From Earliella scabrosa (taxonomy: Eukaryota; Basidiomycota; Agaricomycetes; Polyporales; Polyporaceae), in the NCBI GenBank assembly GCA_022605405.1, contig JABYQQ010000009.1, forward strand, positions 682,001-746,000: a stretch of DNA of 64,000 nt, given 5' to 3'. Each line of letters starts with the position of its first letter. Within the stretch, counting starts at the first letter, position 1. The position numbers and the translations under genes were made by a program. Of this stretch, positions 45,993-59,095 are shown in pieces. The notes under the pieces are model-generated. The model was not told the origin of the DNA, ran no database searches, and worked only from the letters and a program-made list of their open reading frames with translations.

Positions 45993-47955
45993 ATGAGCGC
46001 GACTGAGATAGAGGCCATCATCAGCGAACATGCCCAGCTGTGCGTCCGCTCCCGCATCGCTCTTTGACGAGCCCTTCGTTCTGACCAGAGTGCGGTTCTG
46101 TAACCCGTTTTCCCACAGGACGACTACCTTCGTGCGTGTGTCGTTGTATCACCGCGCGCGGAAGCATACTGACCACCATGACGTCTGCAGTATGTCGGCG
46201 TCGCCAGCTTCACGGTGCTCGTTTGGGACCATATGATCACTCTGTGCGATGAGGTACGTGCACAGACGCTTGCAGGACGACTGCCGGAGATGCTGAGCGG
46301 GATACAGATTGAGTACATCTGGAAGAGACAGAAGGGACCGTGTACGTCCGGTGTGCTGCTCTACTGTTCCATTACCTTCATTGACGTTGCCCCCGGCTCT
46401 GAAGTGATCTGGCTCTTCTTCATCGTAAGCAGCCGCGCTCACTGTTCCAATTCTCGACTGACAGGTCGGTGGCACGGACTAGAACCGCTACCTGACTCCG
46501 CTCGGTTTCATCGTTAACTTGCTTGGTGCGTCCTCACCGCCTGAGAGAGAGGCTCAGGACTTACCGTTCCGACAGCCTACTTCACCGACTTGTTCGACCA
46601 TGAGGTAAGCACCTCATCCACATCGTCCGTTCATCGTCGCTCAATCAAGTCCTACAGACGTTCGTGCATTCATAATGGAGACTGGCCGCTACATAACTAA
46701 GAGATGCTTACAGATGCAACCGGTTCGTGCGATATGAAGGCAGCATGACGCTCATCGGCCTGAACGTCACCGCGCTGATGATGCTGCTCCGTGTGTACGC
46801 CATGTACGAGAAGTCGAAGCCGATCATTTTCCTGTGTGGCATCGTCTTCGCGGTGGAGCTCGGGATGAATGCGTGGCTGCTGACACACGGCGTCGGTGCG
46901 TTCATCTCTATGCTGCGAGGGTTGTGGGCATCCGACTAATTTACTCTCTTCGTGCAGCGGTGGACCATTCTCCGGGTATCAACGGTGAGTACCTCTCTCG
47001 ATCCCACACCAGTCTTCCCGCTAATTGGCGACGCCCAAAGCGTGTACCATGATCTTCGACTCAGACACTGTGTAAGTTCACTGACGCACACACAGCGCTT
47101 CCGCGAACGTCTGCTCACAACCTCCCACAGCTCCGGCGTCATCGCATCCTCTTCGGCATGGCTTCCCCTGCTGTTCGAGACCATCGTCCTCGCTCTCACC
47201 CTCTTCCGAACATACCGAGGGATCAGGCAGGCCTCTACGGGGAGAGTCATGCGCATCCTGCTCAAGGAGGGCGTCTTGTACTACAGGTGCGTCCTTGGCT
47301 CTCAGGGTACCGCCGCGAAAACGATCTGAAGGGTGTCGCGTACACAGCGTCATCTTCACCATCACGCTCATTTTGACGCTCATGATCGTGTTCGCACCCG
47401 ACGGCCTGAAGAACATCACAGCACAGTGCGTTTCAGTGCTAGTTATGTGCAGAAGGGACTGGAAGCTAACGTTGCCCTCTCCCATCCAGGACGGAATACC
47501 TGTAAGTCCCTTCGTTCCATCCTGTTAACCACCACCACCCCCTTCCTCCCCTCCCATCTCTCTCCGGATCCTCACGTCACCCGCTCCCGCGCACTCACCG
47601 CCTCTCTCTACCCAACAGGATGACGGTCGCGATGATGTCCCGCATCACGCTCCACCTCAAGAAGCAGATGCACAACGGCTTCGACTCGTACGGCCTCTTC
47701 GGCAGCACGACGACGACGATGGACCTCACCCACCACCACCGCGCTCAGCGCTCCGATGCGGTCAACATCACCATCCAGGAGTACTCGGTCGTACACGACG
47801 ACCAGGGCGCGGTCGTCCGCCTACCCGAGAGCCCCGCGCGTGCCAAAGCGTCCCCCCGCCGCCTCGAGTGGCACGAGCTCGCGCCCGTGCGTGTCACCAT
47901 CAACGCTCCGGACGTGCAGAGCGAGCGGAATCGCAGCCGGGGACGGCTTGCGTAA
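45993..47955 (+). CDS. DUF6533 multi-pass membrane protein, one exon junction unresolved
   Basis: Exons 45993-46039, 46119-46131, 46191-46253, 46308-46341, 46405-46424, 46483-46525, 46576-46604, then 46714-46895, 46958-46984, 47041-47071, 47131-47286, 47348-47425, 47490-47501 (12 nt), 47619-47955; about 357 residues. It has the DUF6533 N-terminus YVGVASFTVLVWDHMITLCD, EIEYIWKRQKG, NRYLTP, then CNRFVRYEGSMTLIGLNVTA, LLRVYAMYEKS, HSPGINACTMIFD and LKEGVLYYSVIFTITLILTL, ending APDGLKNITAQTEYLMTVAM. About seven helices with a polar tail. Function unknown; common in mushroom-forming fungi. All junctions keep frame except 46604 to 46714, which needs two extra bases: either a 2-nt exon (AC near 46661, flanked by AG and GTTCG) or a frame-breaking change. 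Confidence 0.72.
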
Positions 47956-48332
47956 TCTGTGAAGTCATGCCTTCTGCCTTTCATGTTCGATATGGGTATT
48001 TGGGTCTTAAGGGTACGAACTTTGCGCGTGAATCATGGGTCGCTTTGTAGTCTGTAGTTCTCGAAGTCCACTAATGTACTCCAACGCCGTCGGTACCCTC
48101 GACGGCTTGATCGCTAGTGTAGAGCGTATCCTTATGCTGTATTATCTCGTCTGCCACACCTCCACTGCAGCCCCAGTGACAATTCCCTCCAACTAAGCGG
48201 GATCTATTGCACAGGTTACATGAAGATGGAAGCACAGAATCTGTGGTGGTACAGTACAGGTAATGGTGCAACTGGCTACAACATCGTCGAATTCGTCTAC
48301 CTTTGGTGATCTGAAGCAAGTCCACAACTCCG
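47956..48332. other. Convergent intergenic region
   Basis: 3' flanks of the DUF6533 gene and DDB1. Nothing else seen. Confidence 0.5.
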
Positions 48333-51300
48333 TCAGTGGAAGCCTTGAATCTCCACGAGAATCTCTTTGACTCGATCCACACTCAGCTTCACGCGCTCGG
48401 CCTCGACCTCGCCCACCATGAACTGCTCCGGCTCTGGATGCGCGAGGAAACCCTCCAGGAAGTCCCCGTCCAAGAAGCCGACCGATAACTCCGAGTCGGA
48501 ATGTCCGCGGGGGTTCGCAGGCGCCCTGTGCCTGCAAGCCGGATGAGAGGAGTGGCGGAGGCGAAGCAGAGATGGAGACCTACCTAGCGTGGTTGACTCC
48601 GCCCGGGCCAAGGACGGTCTTTGCCAAGTTGCTTTGCAAGACCGTCAACGGTATTGAGAGCTCGTTGTTGTCCATCTCCATGATCACGCCTATGCGGCCC
48701 GTGGAAGTGAAGAAGACATGAGTACCCTGGACGCTCTTGTGCTCTGACGCATCGGTGGGCGACAATGTGCCTGTGAAGGGCGATCAGTAAGTCTGATGGG
48801 GAGTGGCTGTGGGAGAATGCGCACCTCGCAGGAACTTGTTCACCACGTCGTCGATGTAGTACACGCCGTCCTTTTGGAGAGCAGAGGACTGGTTTCCTTG
48901 CTGGAGCGCGAACGAGAACAAGTTGCAATCACTCTACAGACATGGCGTCAGCGCGCGGGACAGACGAGACGAAGGAGTGAAATGAAGCGTACGTTTGCAC
49001 CAATGACCCCTTGCCCAGTGCCCTCGATAGAGACAGGCCACAACGGACCATAGTCACGGGCAATACTCTCAAACCGACCTCTCTCCGCGTTCCATTTGAT
49101 TACAGACACGGAGCTGATCGCATCTCCGACGAGCAGATGTTCGCCGTCGCACACCAAGTTGGTGACGAAGTGGTTGTGGTTCCACTCGGTGACCTTCTCT
49201 AGCGCGTATTCGCCCTCGTCCTCGCGAATCCGGAATAGCACAACCTAAACCGCCAATCCTTAGCCCAGTCACGCGAATGAGATAAATCGGGCATACCGAT
49301 GTGTTGACCGCAGCGACGAGTAAGTCCTCGGAGAGGCGGACGATAGCATAGACGCAGCCCCTGACGTTCTCTGATGTGAGGACATGAAGGGACCGCGCGT
49401 GGCCTCCACGATGGGCCTGCGTCGGAGAAGCGATAGCGAAGAGCATGATACGGCCGCGAGATGGCTCCCTCTCTTCATGCCGTATGACAACGGTGCCGAC
49501 ACAGAGCACCGGTGTGTTGTTCAACCCGTCACCGGGCAGGGCGAGCACAGCGGAAGGCTCCTCATCCGGGTTGCAGAAGTATTCATGCAGCTCTGGAGTC
49601 ACAATTGAGTACTTCCATTTCATTCGAACCCGAAGAGCATTTTGACTGCGACGTACGCTCAAAGGATCGCGCGTCAAAGAGCTTGATAACGCCCTTCGTT
49701 TCTTCGAGGTCACCTATCCTGGCAGGGGTAGTCCGAGTACATGCCACCCCGAAGACCTGCTGTCCGGCATGATACGCAATTCTCCTTGGGTTGTCGAGAC
49801 CAAGCGACACCTGCATACAAATATAAGCCAGCTGGTAGCAGTAGGGCAACATGGAAAACGTCACACACCGGTCTGATCTGCATCTTGTCCAACCCACGGA
49901 CCGTCCCAAACAACAGTGACGAAGACGTCGCAATCGCTAGACATGATGGGAATGAAGCAGCGTTAACCGTCGTGCTCCTGACCATGTCCTACAAAGCGCG
50001 GAAGGAGCGAGATCAGGTAAGCACTACCACAACGAGGCGAAAAGCTGTAGGCCCACCTTGATAGACACCGGCGAGGGTTTGATGCGCTGATTGTCCCAGA
50101 ACAGCAGGTTCGCGCGCGACCCGCTCGCGAGGACGACGGCACGCTCCTCGCTCTGGCAAACGCTTAGGCTCACCGGCGCGTTGCCCAGCGAACTCTGTTT
50201 GCGGTCGTGTAGTCCCTTGTCCCTGAACGCGTAGGTGATGAGGGTGCCGTCCGCGAGTCCAATGAGCAGGTGCGGGCGGAACTCCGGGTGGGTCGTCTGT
50301 CCGCTCGCGCCAAAATTGTGCAGGAGGATTGAGCGGGGAAGAGAAGGCAGGGTTACTCTAGGGGCGTTCGCAATTTGGTGGAAGGGATTGGGCGTGTCCA
50401 ACGCGAGGATAAGCACCTCGTTGGAACCCCAGAATGATACCGCCATCGACGACGCGTAGCTCTTGGCCGGGTCGAGTGGCTGGCAGGATATTGCGCAAAC
50501 CTCATTCGGGAATGTGTGAGAGGTCACAAGTTGTAGTGTGTCGTTTTGGGCGAGATTGAGGATAGCAAGGACACCACCGCTCAGCCCCAGAATGATTTGA
50601 GATGCGTTCATCGCAGCAGCAACGACTTCACGCCTCGAGTAGTCTGTACCGGCGGTTTTGGGGTACCAGCCTTGTCCCGTCTTGCTGAATTGCCCCAAGG
50701 TATGATCGTACTCCATCAACTGCGCGCCCTCCGGCGTGATCTGCACTACCAAGGACGAATCGACGTAGGTCGACACCGTCCGGCCGAAGTTGGTCGATAG
50801 CTGTCTCCTGAGAATGTTTCTGACCGCAAGAGTCGGTACGTGCGTAGAGAAACCCGCGATGGAGGGATCCAGGTGAGTAATCGAGTCCTTCTCTCCGAAG
50901 GCGAACACTAAGGTTTCGCGAAGAGTCGACACAACGAGATGAGAGTGTTCCCTGTGAACGTGGATCACCATCACCATCCTGAGACCGCTCACGTCGTAGA
51001 GCACACTCACGTATATCCAGAATTAGACTTGATAGACCAAACATCCGTGATTCCAGAGAGACCGTCTATTCTCGCGTGTTCCTGGAAGTTCGCCTCCGTC
51101 CGAATCACGCGCAGAGAGCCTGAGTTTCGCGCTCCGGAGCAGGTGATGACTTGTGGCTAATGAGCACAGACGATGAGTGGACCATATGAACACAGGCTGA
51201 TAGTGTGCACGTACCTGGCCACTACCGTCGATGTCTGCAAGCACCGCATCCATGATAGGAGCAATGTTGCTGTAACGTTGAGTGACCTCGAGGTATGTGC

Positions 51301-52875
51301 CTTTCGTGTTGATGACTCTCCCTTCTTTCCCTAGGTTGTCGTCCAACTCCACTGCTCTGCCCTTTCCCTTGTCAGCCGATTTGGGCGGCGTAGGCGCGAC
51401 GGTGGTTATTCCCTTCGGAATTGGCAGCGTATCCGCCGTTGGGGTTGCGATCGGCTGGGGATGAATGCATAGGAGCAGTGAATCGCCATAGTGCGACCCG
51501 AGGTACATGAATTGGGCGGAAAGATGAGTCAGGGATGTTGCGGGAGACGCCTGGTAGGGAGCGGGTCAACAGAACGCTCCACGTGGGCAGCATTGGAGAC
51601 AAACCTCGCCCAGTGGGATTAAGGTCAAACACATCTTCGAGTCGTCGAATGCAAACATGGAAAGGCGACCATATGTGTCTCCGAGTAGCAGTCTACGGCA
51701 CCCTTGACCTACGGCGCACCATCTGTGTCCGCACTATTGAGATACACCGTTATGGGCCACTAATGGCAGAGAACTCACGCTGTGATGGAAGCCCAAGGCC
51801 ACTTCACGCTTGCCCGAGGCTTGAGCTTTCTTGACTCCCGCTCCTCTTCCTTTTTCCTCGCGGCAGTCACCTCGTCCTGCTTATCGCTCGAGAGGCGTTC
51901 ACTCGTACGCTTCTGCTTGCCCCTTCGGGTTCCTTGCTGCTCGTCCGTGGAGTTCTCGTAGAACATGATCTTCCTTCCTCCAAGTACAAGCACACCACCA
52001 CGGTGTCCAGCCAACTCAGGATCGCCGTCGTCGTCGTCATTTCCAGTGCTATGGGGCGGTACAGGCACGAGAAAAGGGGGTGGATCGATAGAAGGGAACG
52101 TACGGTCCGACAAAATAGTCGTGATGATGAGATTGGAGTGCTCTGGTGAGAGCTCTACGTCGTTCAACCTCACGTCCCGGCAGAGGAGTTGGATTTGCCG
52201 ACGGTGATTAAGGTGAAGGAACGCAAGCGTGTATCGGCTGGCCTTGCGTGTATGTAGGAATGTGAATGCAAGTAAATTCAACTCCGGGAGACTGTACGGA
52301 CGTAAATGTCAGTCATCAACAACCTCTGTCAGAGCACGAGGCGGAATACACGCACGAGACGTCAAACGACTGTCCGAATTTCCCATTCTTCAACGGAGCA
52401 ACCTTCAACTTCCCTGTGTAGCAGCTTGCGACGGCAAGCTTGCCAGTGGGGTCCACCCGGACGTCTGTCACGAACTCGGATGGGCGCGCTGCCCGATCGG
52501 ACAAGGACAGCGTGTCTGTCTCGACTAGTGATGCGGTGTCCTCGTCGTAACTCATGATGACCAGCTTTGGGTCTGGGTGATCAATCATGACGAGGAGAGA
52601 TGACCGCTCTGGATCCTGTATCCGACGATTACAGACGCGTCGGCATAGGTATTCGGACTGGTACTCACCTCGCCCGGGATAGCCTGTAAGCCTACCACTC
52701 GTCCCCACATGTCCGCTGTGCATTGTTGCTTCAAACCCTCCGGGCAAAGAGAATGGATCTCGAGCTTGTCAGTCTTCGCGATGACGAGGTATTCAACGCT
52801 TGTATTCGTGGTGAGACAGCATTTGAGCGAGCGCGAGACAGATGAAGACGGGTGGAATGTGCCGACGACTCGCAT
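48333..52875 (-). CDS. DDB1: DNA damage-binding protein 1 (CUL4 adaptor)
   Basis: Fourteen exons (52875-52669, 52615-52356, 52291-51779, 51722-51605, 51550-51215, 51156-51011, 50978-50057, 49988-49869, 49810-49657, 49592-49297, 49244-48993, 48933-48825, 48770-48584, 48531-48333) keep frame throughout and give 1272 residues. It has a beta-propeller N-terminus (YLVIAKTDKLEIHSLCPEGL), LLLGDTYGRLSMFAFDDSK, MYLGSHYGDSLLLCIHP, VITCSGARNSGSLRVI, LVVSTLRETLVFAF, and the C-terminal domain with GRIMLFAIAS, NHNHFVTNLVCDGEHLLVGD, ARDYGPLWPVSIEG, GVYYIDDVVNKFLRG and the helical end LSVDRVKEILVEIQGF. DDB1 carries substrate receptors on the CUL4-RBX1 ubiquitin ligase in DNA repair and cell-cycle control. 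An acidic/basic insert (NDDDDGDPEL, then KRTSERLSSDKQDE) makes it longer than the human protein. Confidence 0.95.
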
Positions 52876-53146
52876 TGTGGCTCGACTCCGCTGAGCACAG
52901 TGTCCACGACAGAGAGCTCAGCGCGCAGAGGTTGAGACACGGCGACGGATGGGATGAGGGGAGCGACCACTGCAGCTTACAGAGATTTTCTCAAGGATGG
53001 ACGTCATCTCGATTCCAGTTCCCGATCGGGACTACATTTGCCGACCGGAATCTCGGCCCGGACATGTTGACCTCTTAACATGCGACATTATAGACGTTCT
53101 AAGCTAAGTACCAGCATTATGGAGCCAAGTCTACTCTAAAGCACCC

Positions 53147-55802
53147 TCACAGACCGGCACGAATCAGCCCTGCTGCATGCTCCGCAAGGATATACACTGG
53201 GCCCTGTGTGTGGCCGGATGGGATGAAGGGCTGCAGGACATCATACATATCAGCACCGACCTAGCACATCGGAAGAGAGAATGTGCATGACTTACGAAGG
53301 CAGAAGCATCAACAACCCTCAGCCCCTTGGCTCCCTTCACTCTCAGATTTGCATCTAGGGCGCCGTCCTTACCCTTGCCCATCGCCACCGTACCGACCGG
53401 GTGATCCACAGTGTCCGACTGGTCGCGAATGAATGCATCGAGTTCCTCGTCAGTCTGCGCCTCAGCCAAGGCTCCGTACTCGCTGACGATATAGCCAGAG
53501 AACGCCGACGTCGCAACGTATTTGCGCGCAGTCTTAACAGACTCGCGCATGATTGCCAGATCGAGAGGTGTGCCGAGGAGCGCGGGGTCAATCACCGGTG
53601 CGTCGAAGGGGCTCGTCGAGGCAAGCGAGATATTACCACCTACAACATCCAAGGTGGCTCAGCAGCTGTCCTTGATGGACGAGGAAACAATCGCTTACGA
53701 GCGGAGGGAGAGATGACGGCTGTCACAAACGAGAAGTAGTGGCCCTCGGTAGGGAACGCAACTCGTTTAGACAGGAAGCCGTCCTGAACGGGTGCGTGAG
53801 TATGAAATCGTTTGTCAGGCTCTCGTCCACTCACGACCGGGATTAGCTCATAATGTGCTGAAGTGGGCCCTGCGCTAGGATCCTCTTCCCCAAGAGATGC
53901 GAAAATATTCTCAGAGGCTCGGAACCATGTCAGCTCATTCGCAGGCCCAAGCCCAAGGCGTCCGGTCCCGTTGATCTGCCATTGCGCAAATAGCTCCGAC
54001 GCAAGCGTGCTATTGATCCGCACGTTGTCGCCTGTGTTGTTGGAATTGGCAACCCACGAGATGCCCAGGAATGGGTGGTCCTATTGGATTACGACATCAG
54101 CGAGGTACGGAATAGTCGCGCCGCGCAACTATGTGTGTACCTGCAGATTCTGCCCCACCGCCGGTAGGTCGATCAGTGGATTTATACCCATTGAAGAGAG
54201 GTACGATGCGTCTCCGATACCCGACAACATAACTGTGAGGGTTTCAGGTTCATCAGTCAGTGGAGTGAAAGCGGACGTAGCGTAGAGTGATGAAATACAC
54301 ACGGATGTGCGGCGTATTCACAGCCCCAGCGGCCAGTATAACTTCTTTGGTCGCATTGAGAGTATGAAGCGGTCCTACGAGGCCCGTGTCAGGGCTATCA
54401 TGCACACAATGGGAGATGCACTCGGCCCACCGCTTCTATCCTTGGAATTTGCGAACTGAACGCCCCGCACAATGGGCAACTTGCCTTGGAAACCCACAGG
54501 CAGCACCTTCGTGACCTGCGTGTTGACCAACACATCGAGGTTCGTCCTGTTGAGCGCACGCGCGAGGTACGACGTAGCCGACGTGGTCCTCCGCCCGTCC
54601 TTGATCTGTCAACGACACCCCAACAATTGAACGTGGTCGTCAGGTCCTGTGTAGCCATGAAGTTATATCCAACCCTGTGAAACGTACCGCAGACTGCGAC
54701 CAGCCTGATGGGAGCGTGATCGCAATTTGTCACCGTTCTCAATGCGATGCAAATTTAGAACACCTACAGATACCGATGGTGTCGCCGGAGTTGCAGTCTA
54801 GGTTGAACGGAAGCCCGTCTAGCTCCTGAGCGCCATCGAACATGAAAGGGTCGATCGCCAGCGGGAAACCTTGCACACTAATCGGAAGAATCCCTTATGA
54901 CATGGTGTGTGACCAGGACGATCTCAAAGAAGGCAAACAGATACTAACCATTCTTGTGTACCCGTGGGTCAAATTGGCCGGTGGGATCGTGACGGTCCGT
55001 TGGCGCGGTCATCTTGTCAACCTGAAGCATCTGTCAGAGACCGCGGATGCGAATTGCAGTACCAGCCGGCCGGCTGACCTTGAGGATGTACGGCTGTAAT
55101 TTGTCCCACGACCAGCCATCATCACCCGTCACTTTCGCCCATCGGTCATAGTCGTCCCTTGTCCCACGGCAGAACGCCATTTGGTCTGAGGCAAATCGTT
55201 AGCCTACGCGCTGAAGAATATCCTGGGAGAGTGATAGACTCACTGATGGCCGTAGAGCCTCCGAGGACATAGCCTCGCGGGTACGGGATGGTCCGGCCAT
55301 TCAGCGCAGCTTGGGGCGTAGTTGTGAAGTTCCAGTCCTAGATCAGACGCAGCAGTGTCGTAAGCCTCGATGCGCCCAATGCCTCTCTGACACTCCGGCA
55401 CAGGCACCCACAAACTGCGATTTGGCTAGGGCAGGGGATCGACCAGGCACGATGATGTTGACATTCTCGTAGTCGCTGCGCCGTCACAGTTCCGTAAGTA
55501 CGAGAAGCAACAGTCGCGGTTCGAGCTCGACTGCTCTACGGACCTTGATCCTGCTTCAATTAGGAGCACACGGGTCCGTGGGTCCTCGGACAAGCGTGAA
55601 GCCATTACGGCTCCGCCCGCACCAGCTGTCGCCGCCCGGGGATCAGTACGTCCCCTCAAGTAGAGAAGAAACTGGGAGGCGTACCTCCGACGACGATGTA
55701 ATCATAACGTTTGGTGAGCACGGCGTTGGTTGGTTCCTCGAACAGAGTCCCGAGGACAAGAGGAGTCAAAAGAGCGAGCGGGACGAAGGTTCGCATGAGC
55801 AT
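53147..55802 (-). CDS. GMC oxidoreductase, AAO-like (AA3_2 type), copy 3
   Basis: Fifteen exons (55802-55685, 55625-55544, 55475-55412, 55337-55244, 55185-55079, 55021-54949, 54893-54768, 54704-54688, 54605-54431, 54374-54303, 54232-54141, 54080-53835, 53783-53699, 53639-53296, 53230-53147) encode 592 residues. It has a signal peptide (MLMRTFVPLALLTPLVLG), FAD motif IVVGAGAGGAVMASRL, YPRGYVLGGSTAINQM, and the catalytic histidines in DHPVGT and SGHTQGPVYI. Exon lengths 118, 82, 64, 94, 107, 17, 72, 92, 246 and 85 equal those of copy 1, and the intron missing in copy 2 is present. It differs at exon 7 (VQGFPLAIDPFMFDG for the other copies' VAGV/VPGV segment). No DUF6534 or methyltransferase partner lies beside it. 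Two possible starts, 55802 and 55796; the first gives the conserved exon length. Confidence 0.9.
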
Positions 55803-57139
55803 AGTAGTGAGTAGGTGCTACAGCGGGGGCGACTTGAAGTTGGAGGTTGATGATGTACTCTTCCGCCAGCCTTTTATGGCGCAACGCACAGGTACCGTCG
55901 TCTCTGAGGATGCCGAAGCATATGCAGAGTGCCGAGATACCGGACCATAGACGGACCGTTTCACGCAAGATTGACAGGTGGCGTTTGCGCTGCATATGGA
56001 CCCGTAAGGCTGGACTGGCAAATCCGGACATCGTGTCAACTCACAAATTGCAACACTAGCTCCCAACACAGGATTTGTGTCGCAGCGTACCCGCGAGAAC
56101 TGGGCTCATGGAAGAAGAGCATGATCGGAGTCGCGACAAGGGAAGGAGTACAGTGTGCTGATTACGGTCGGCAATGTGACGTACCTTCGAAGCTCACGCA
56201 TCTACCATCGCTTAAACGTAGCGTTGTAGGACCTGCCGGGTGGGTCGGACGGGCGAGACTCACCGCAGAAGCCCTGGCTGTGTGACAGATCCGTGTTCCG
56301 TACACTAGATTAGAACTGCAACTCTCTATGCCAATGGGAACTTGCGCCTGCCGGCATGGCTCACCTATTCTTCGAGTGCCGCTCGGTAGCCAAACACGAG
56401 GGTGAACAGCCCGAGATACTCCATCATATCTTGCGTCACAAAACGCCGCTGCTCGCTCCCTCGGGATGGCCGGTGTTGAAGCGTGGACATATCTGCGACA
56501 GAGCATATGAGTATTGGTATGGTTGCCGTAGACAATTTCTGTTTCTTACCTACGTATAACCAATTGACTGACCTGTATGAGCTCGGGGAGGCTACGAGCA
56601 TGGGTTAGTTGAGATATACAAGCTCCGACTGTGCACTGAAATAGTACTCACGCGAGCCTACGCACGCCGTAAGACGACCGGTCTCGTGTCGGGCGAGATA
56701 TGAGGTCTCCCCTGCGGTATATGATGGTGAGTCTCAGAGGCAGCAGCGGCATAACGTGAGCGAGTACTGACTTTGGCTTCTATTGATCGTTCCAAGCGGA
56801 CAGATCTTTTGGGCGGCGACTCGCGGACGTTTTAGCCGTCGCATCACTGACAGCCTGAGAGTGCAATACCAGCCATTCCATTGACGGACTTGGTTGCGGG
56901 AGAACCAGTCTGTCGGGATGCCGCTGTACTGGAGAGGAGGTGGCAGTCACTGCGGAGAGGCATAACAAGAAGGATTCAGCTTGAGGTCATGCATCATAAT
57001 AAATTGATAGTGCGCGCCATCGCCGGCAGCACCCCACGTCAATACCCTCGTCGACACGATGTTGTATGTGCGAAGTCGATCAAGCCGAAAAGCTGGGTAG
57101 TATGAGTGGCTCAGGCGAATGGAATTGTCTTGTCCCTAG
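55803..57139. other. 1.3-kb intergenic region
   Basis: GMC-3 promoter (CCATAAAAG on the minus strand at about 55879-55871) and the 3' flank of an F-box gene. A minus-strand chain beginning with MPLLPLRLTIIYRRGD (about 56754) and ending near 56410 has splice-like signals, but no family is recognisable and the frames are short. Confidence 0.45.
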
Positions 57140-59095
57140 TTAGATATATCCTTCAGACCGGCAGAACCGTCGGAAGTTCGCCTCTGTAGTGCTGTGTTCA
57201 GATGCGGGAGACCATCGATTCAGCGATTGGACACTCAATGAAGAATTGCCAGAGTTTCTCACCTTCGGTCACGCTCAATCGCGTTCAGCACGGATTGTAC
57301 CTGCTCGCTCTGCAGCGCCCTTTCCAACACGACCGCCGGCCCTTCGTTCCACGGAACAGGATCCACCTTGCAGCGCACCGTGCCATTCACCACGCCAGCG
57401 CGCTCCTGAGCGAGCACGTGAACCATCTCCTGCCTCCGCCAGTCCATTTCCTCCCATCGCGCACGTTCCTCCGCCATGACTTCATGCCAATCACGCGTAG
57501 GATCGAGTGCAGCGCAATCTTCCTGTTTCAGCCGGGCGTTGTTCACGAATTGCAGGTTCGGGAAGAGGTCGGCCAAGTATATGGCAACGGGAACAGGATC
57601 ATGCATCCTCGACCGACCAACATTGAGCCACCGTGCGGGAGAAACGATCGGGGAGCCCAGAAAGAACGGAAGTCTCGACATCCCTAGTGCAGTAGATGCG
57701 AGCCTCGTGTCGAGAGGAAGACCGATGCTTGCGAGGTTTGGACAGTCGTGCGCGAGATAGACGAGAGCGGGGATCGTGATCGCGGGAGCGGGGAACAGCT
57801 TGTTGGGACAGGTGATGGCGATTTGCAACTTCGTCAATTCTGGCCATCTGTCCGCTATAGCACGTACGACGTGGTCATCAGTGCGGATTGGAAGCGTGCT
57901 GAGATCCACGATTGCGAGCTTGGTAAGCTGCAAGAGAGGGTCAAGAGTAGATGTGGGGAATACTTCATCTGCGCTATTACCAGTATCTGAAGACGGTCCT
58001 CCGACCCTGGCGGCAAAAACCAGGCCTCGCAGATAGTGCTGTTCCGACAGCGCAACGAAGCAGTTGAATAAGATGATAGGATCGGAAGGGGGAGTGGTGA
58101 CGGTCACAGAAACCTCTTCTAGCCTTCTGGACGTGATATTGGACAGTAGGTCGTGAGCCTCATGCTCCGAGGGCAGCTGGACTTCGAGTTCCCGCAGAAT
58201 CGGAAAGGCGTTCATTCGAAGTGCGAGGGAAGCTTGCTCGTCTTGAATCTCGGCTTGGAGCTTCTGCAGAGCAGTCAGACGGGAGAGTATCCGCAAGGCT
58301 GCAAACGATATAGACATCGAGCGGGATGCGAAAGCGGTGAGATGACGCATGTCGAGCAGCATCGGCACAATGAAATCGGTTGGCCCTGGGCTGAGAATGT
58401 CCAGTGTGACGTTGCTGAGGTGTGGACAGATTGTGCGCATTTTGTGTATAATCCGTGCTACGTCACGTCGAGCCGTCCTATCGCGAATTCTACCAAGCAA
58501 TGACAATTTCTTGAGAGAAGGGGATACCAAGGCATGTTTGGGCTTGTGCGCAGAACTCTCGGTGTCGAACACTATCTCCTGTATGTTGGGCAGTAGTTGT
58601 TCGCAAGGGCGATAGGATTGCAAAGCGTCCAAAACGTCCGGGAGGATGCGAGTATATCCGAGGCGAGGATGGATGAACGGCGTTCGCGTCTCCGGGGATA
58701 TGGTCAGCACACGCGATGCGGCCGGGAGGAAGCGGGTAAAGTCGTCGGGAACCATCTCCCTGGTTCGCAATAGGCTCTGTATATCGTTCAGGGCGCTGCC
58801 AGTACTTAAATCAAGACACTGCACTCACGAATACCGTTGGTCCGTAATGCTCTGGACGGTCGATTTTACACAAATCGGAAGGCAGCGTGTATAACAGCGG
58901 TGCTATGCTCGGCAGATGGGCCCACAAACGGTCAAGCGCATGTCCGGAGAGTGTACGGCATACTTGCGTCAGCGATATGAGGGCGCGACGGTCGACGGTT
59001 GGATCTTTGGCTGACTCATAGAGATCTGGGATGAAAGAGATGATATGCTTCAAGAGCTCGGGTGACAGGCTTTGGAGTTGGCTTTTGGTGTTCAT
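57140..59095 (-). CDS. F-box/LRR-type protein, family A member 2
   Basis: Three exons (59095-58829, 58776-57263, 57191-57140) give 610 residues. The N-terminus is MNTKSQLQSLSPELLKHIIS, then TQVCRTLSGHALDRLWAHLP and SIAPLLYTLPSDLC. After intron 1 comes LLRTREMVPDDFTRFLP, then LRR-like strands (LKKLSLLGRI, LRELEVQLPS, LTKLQIAITC) and the family motif WLNVGRSRMHDPVPVAIYLADLF (positions about 57660-57600). The last exon supplies TTEANFRRFCRSEGYI, in frame after the GTGAGA donor at 57262. An upstream in-frame TTG could extend the start, but ATG at 59095 is preferred. Inferred SCF adaptor, target unknown. Confidence 0.8.

Noticed and set aside
57192..57262. Other acceptors for the last intron of F-box member 2 (after ACTACAG or ACAGAG)
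   Set aside because: They give tails unrelated to the paralogs. The acceptor at GAACACAG gives the conserved FRRFCRSEGY tail in the right phase.
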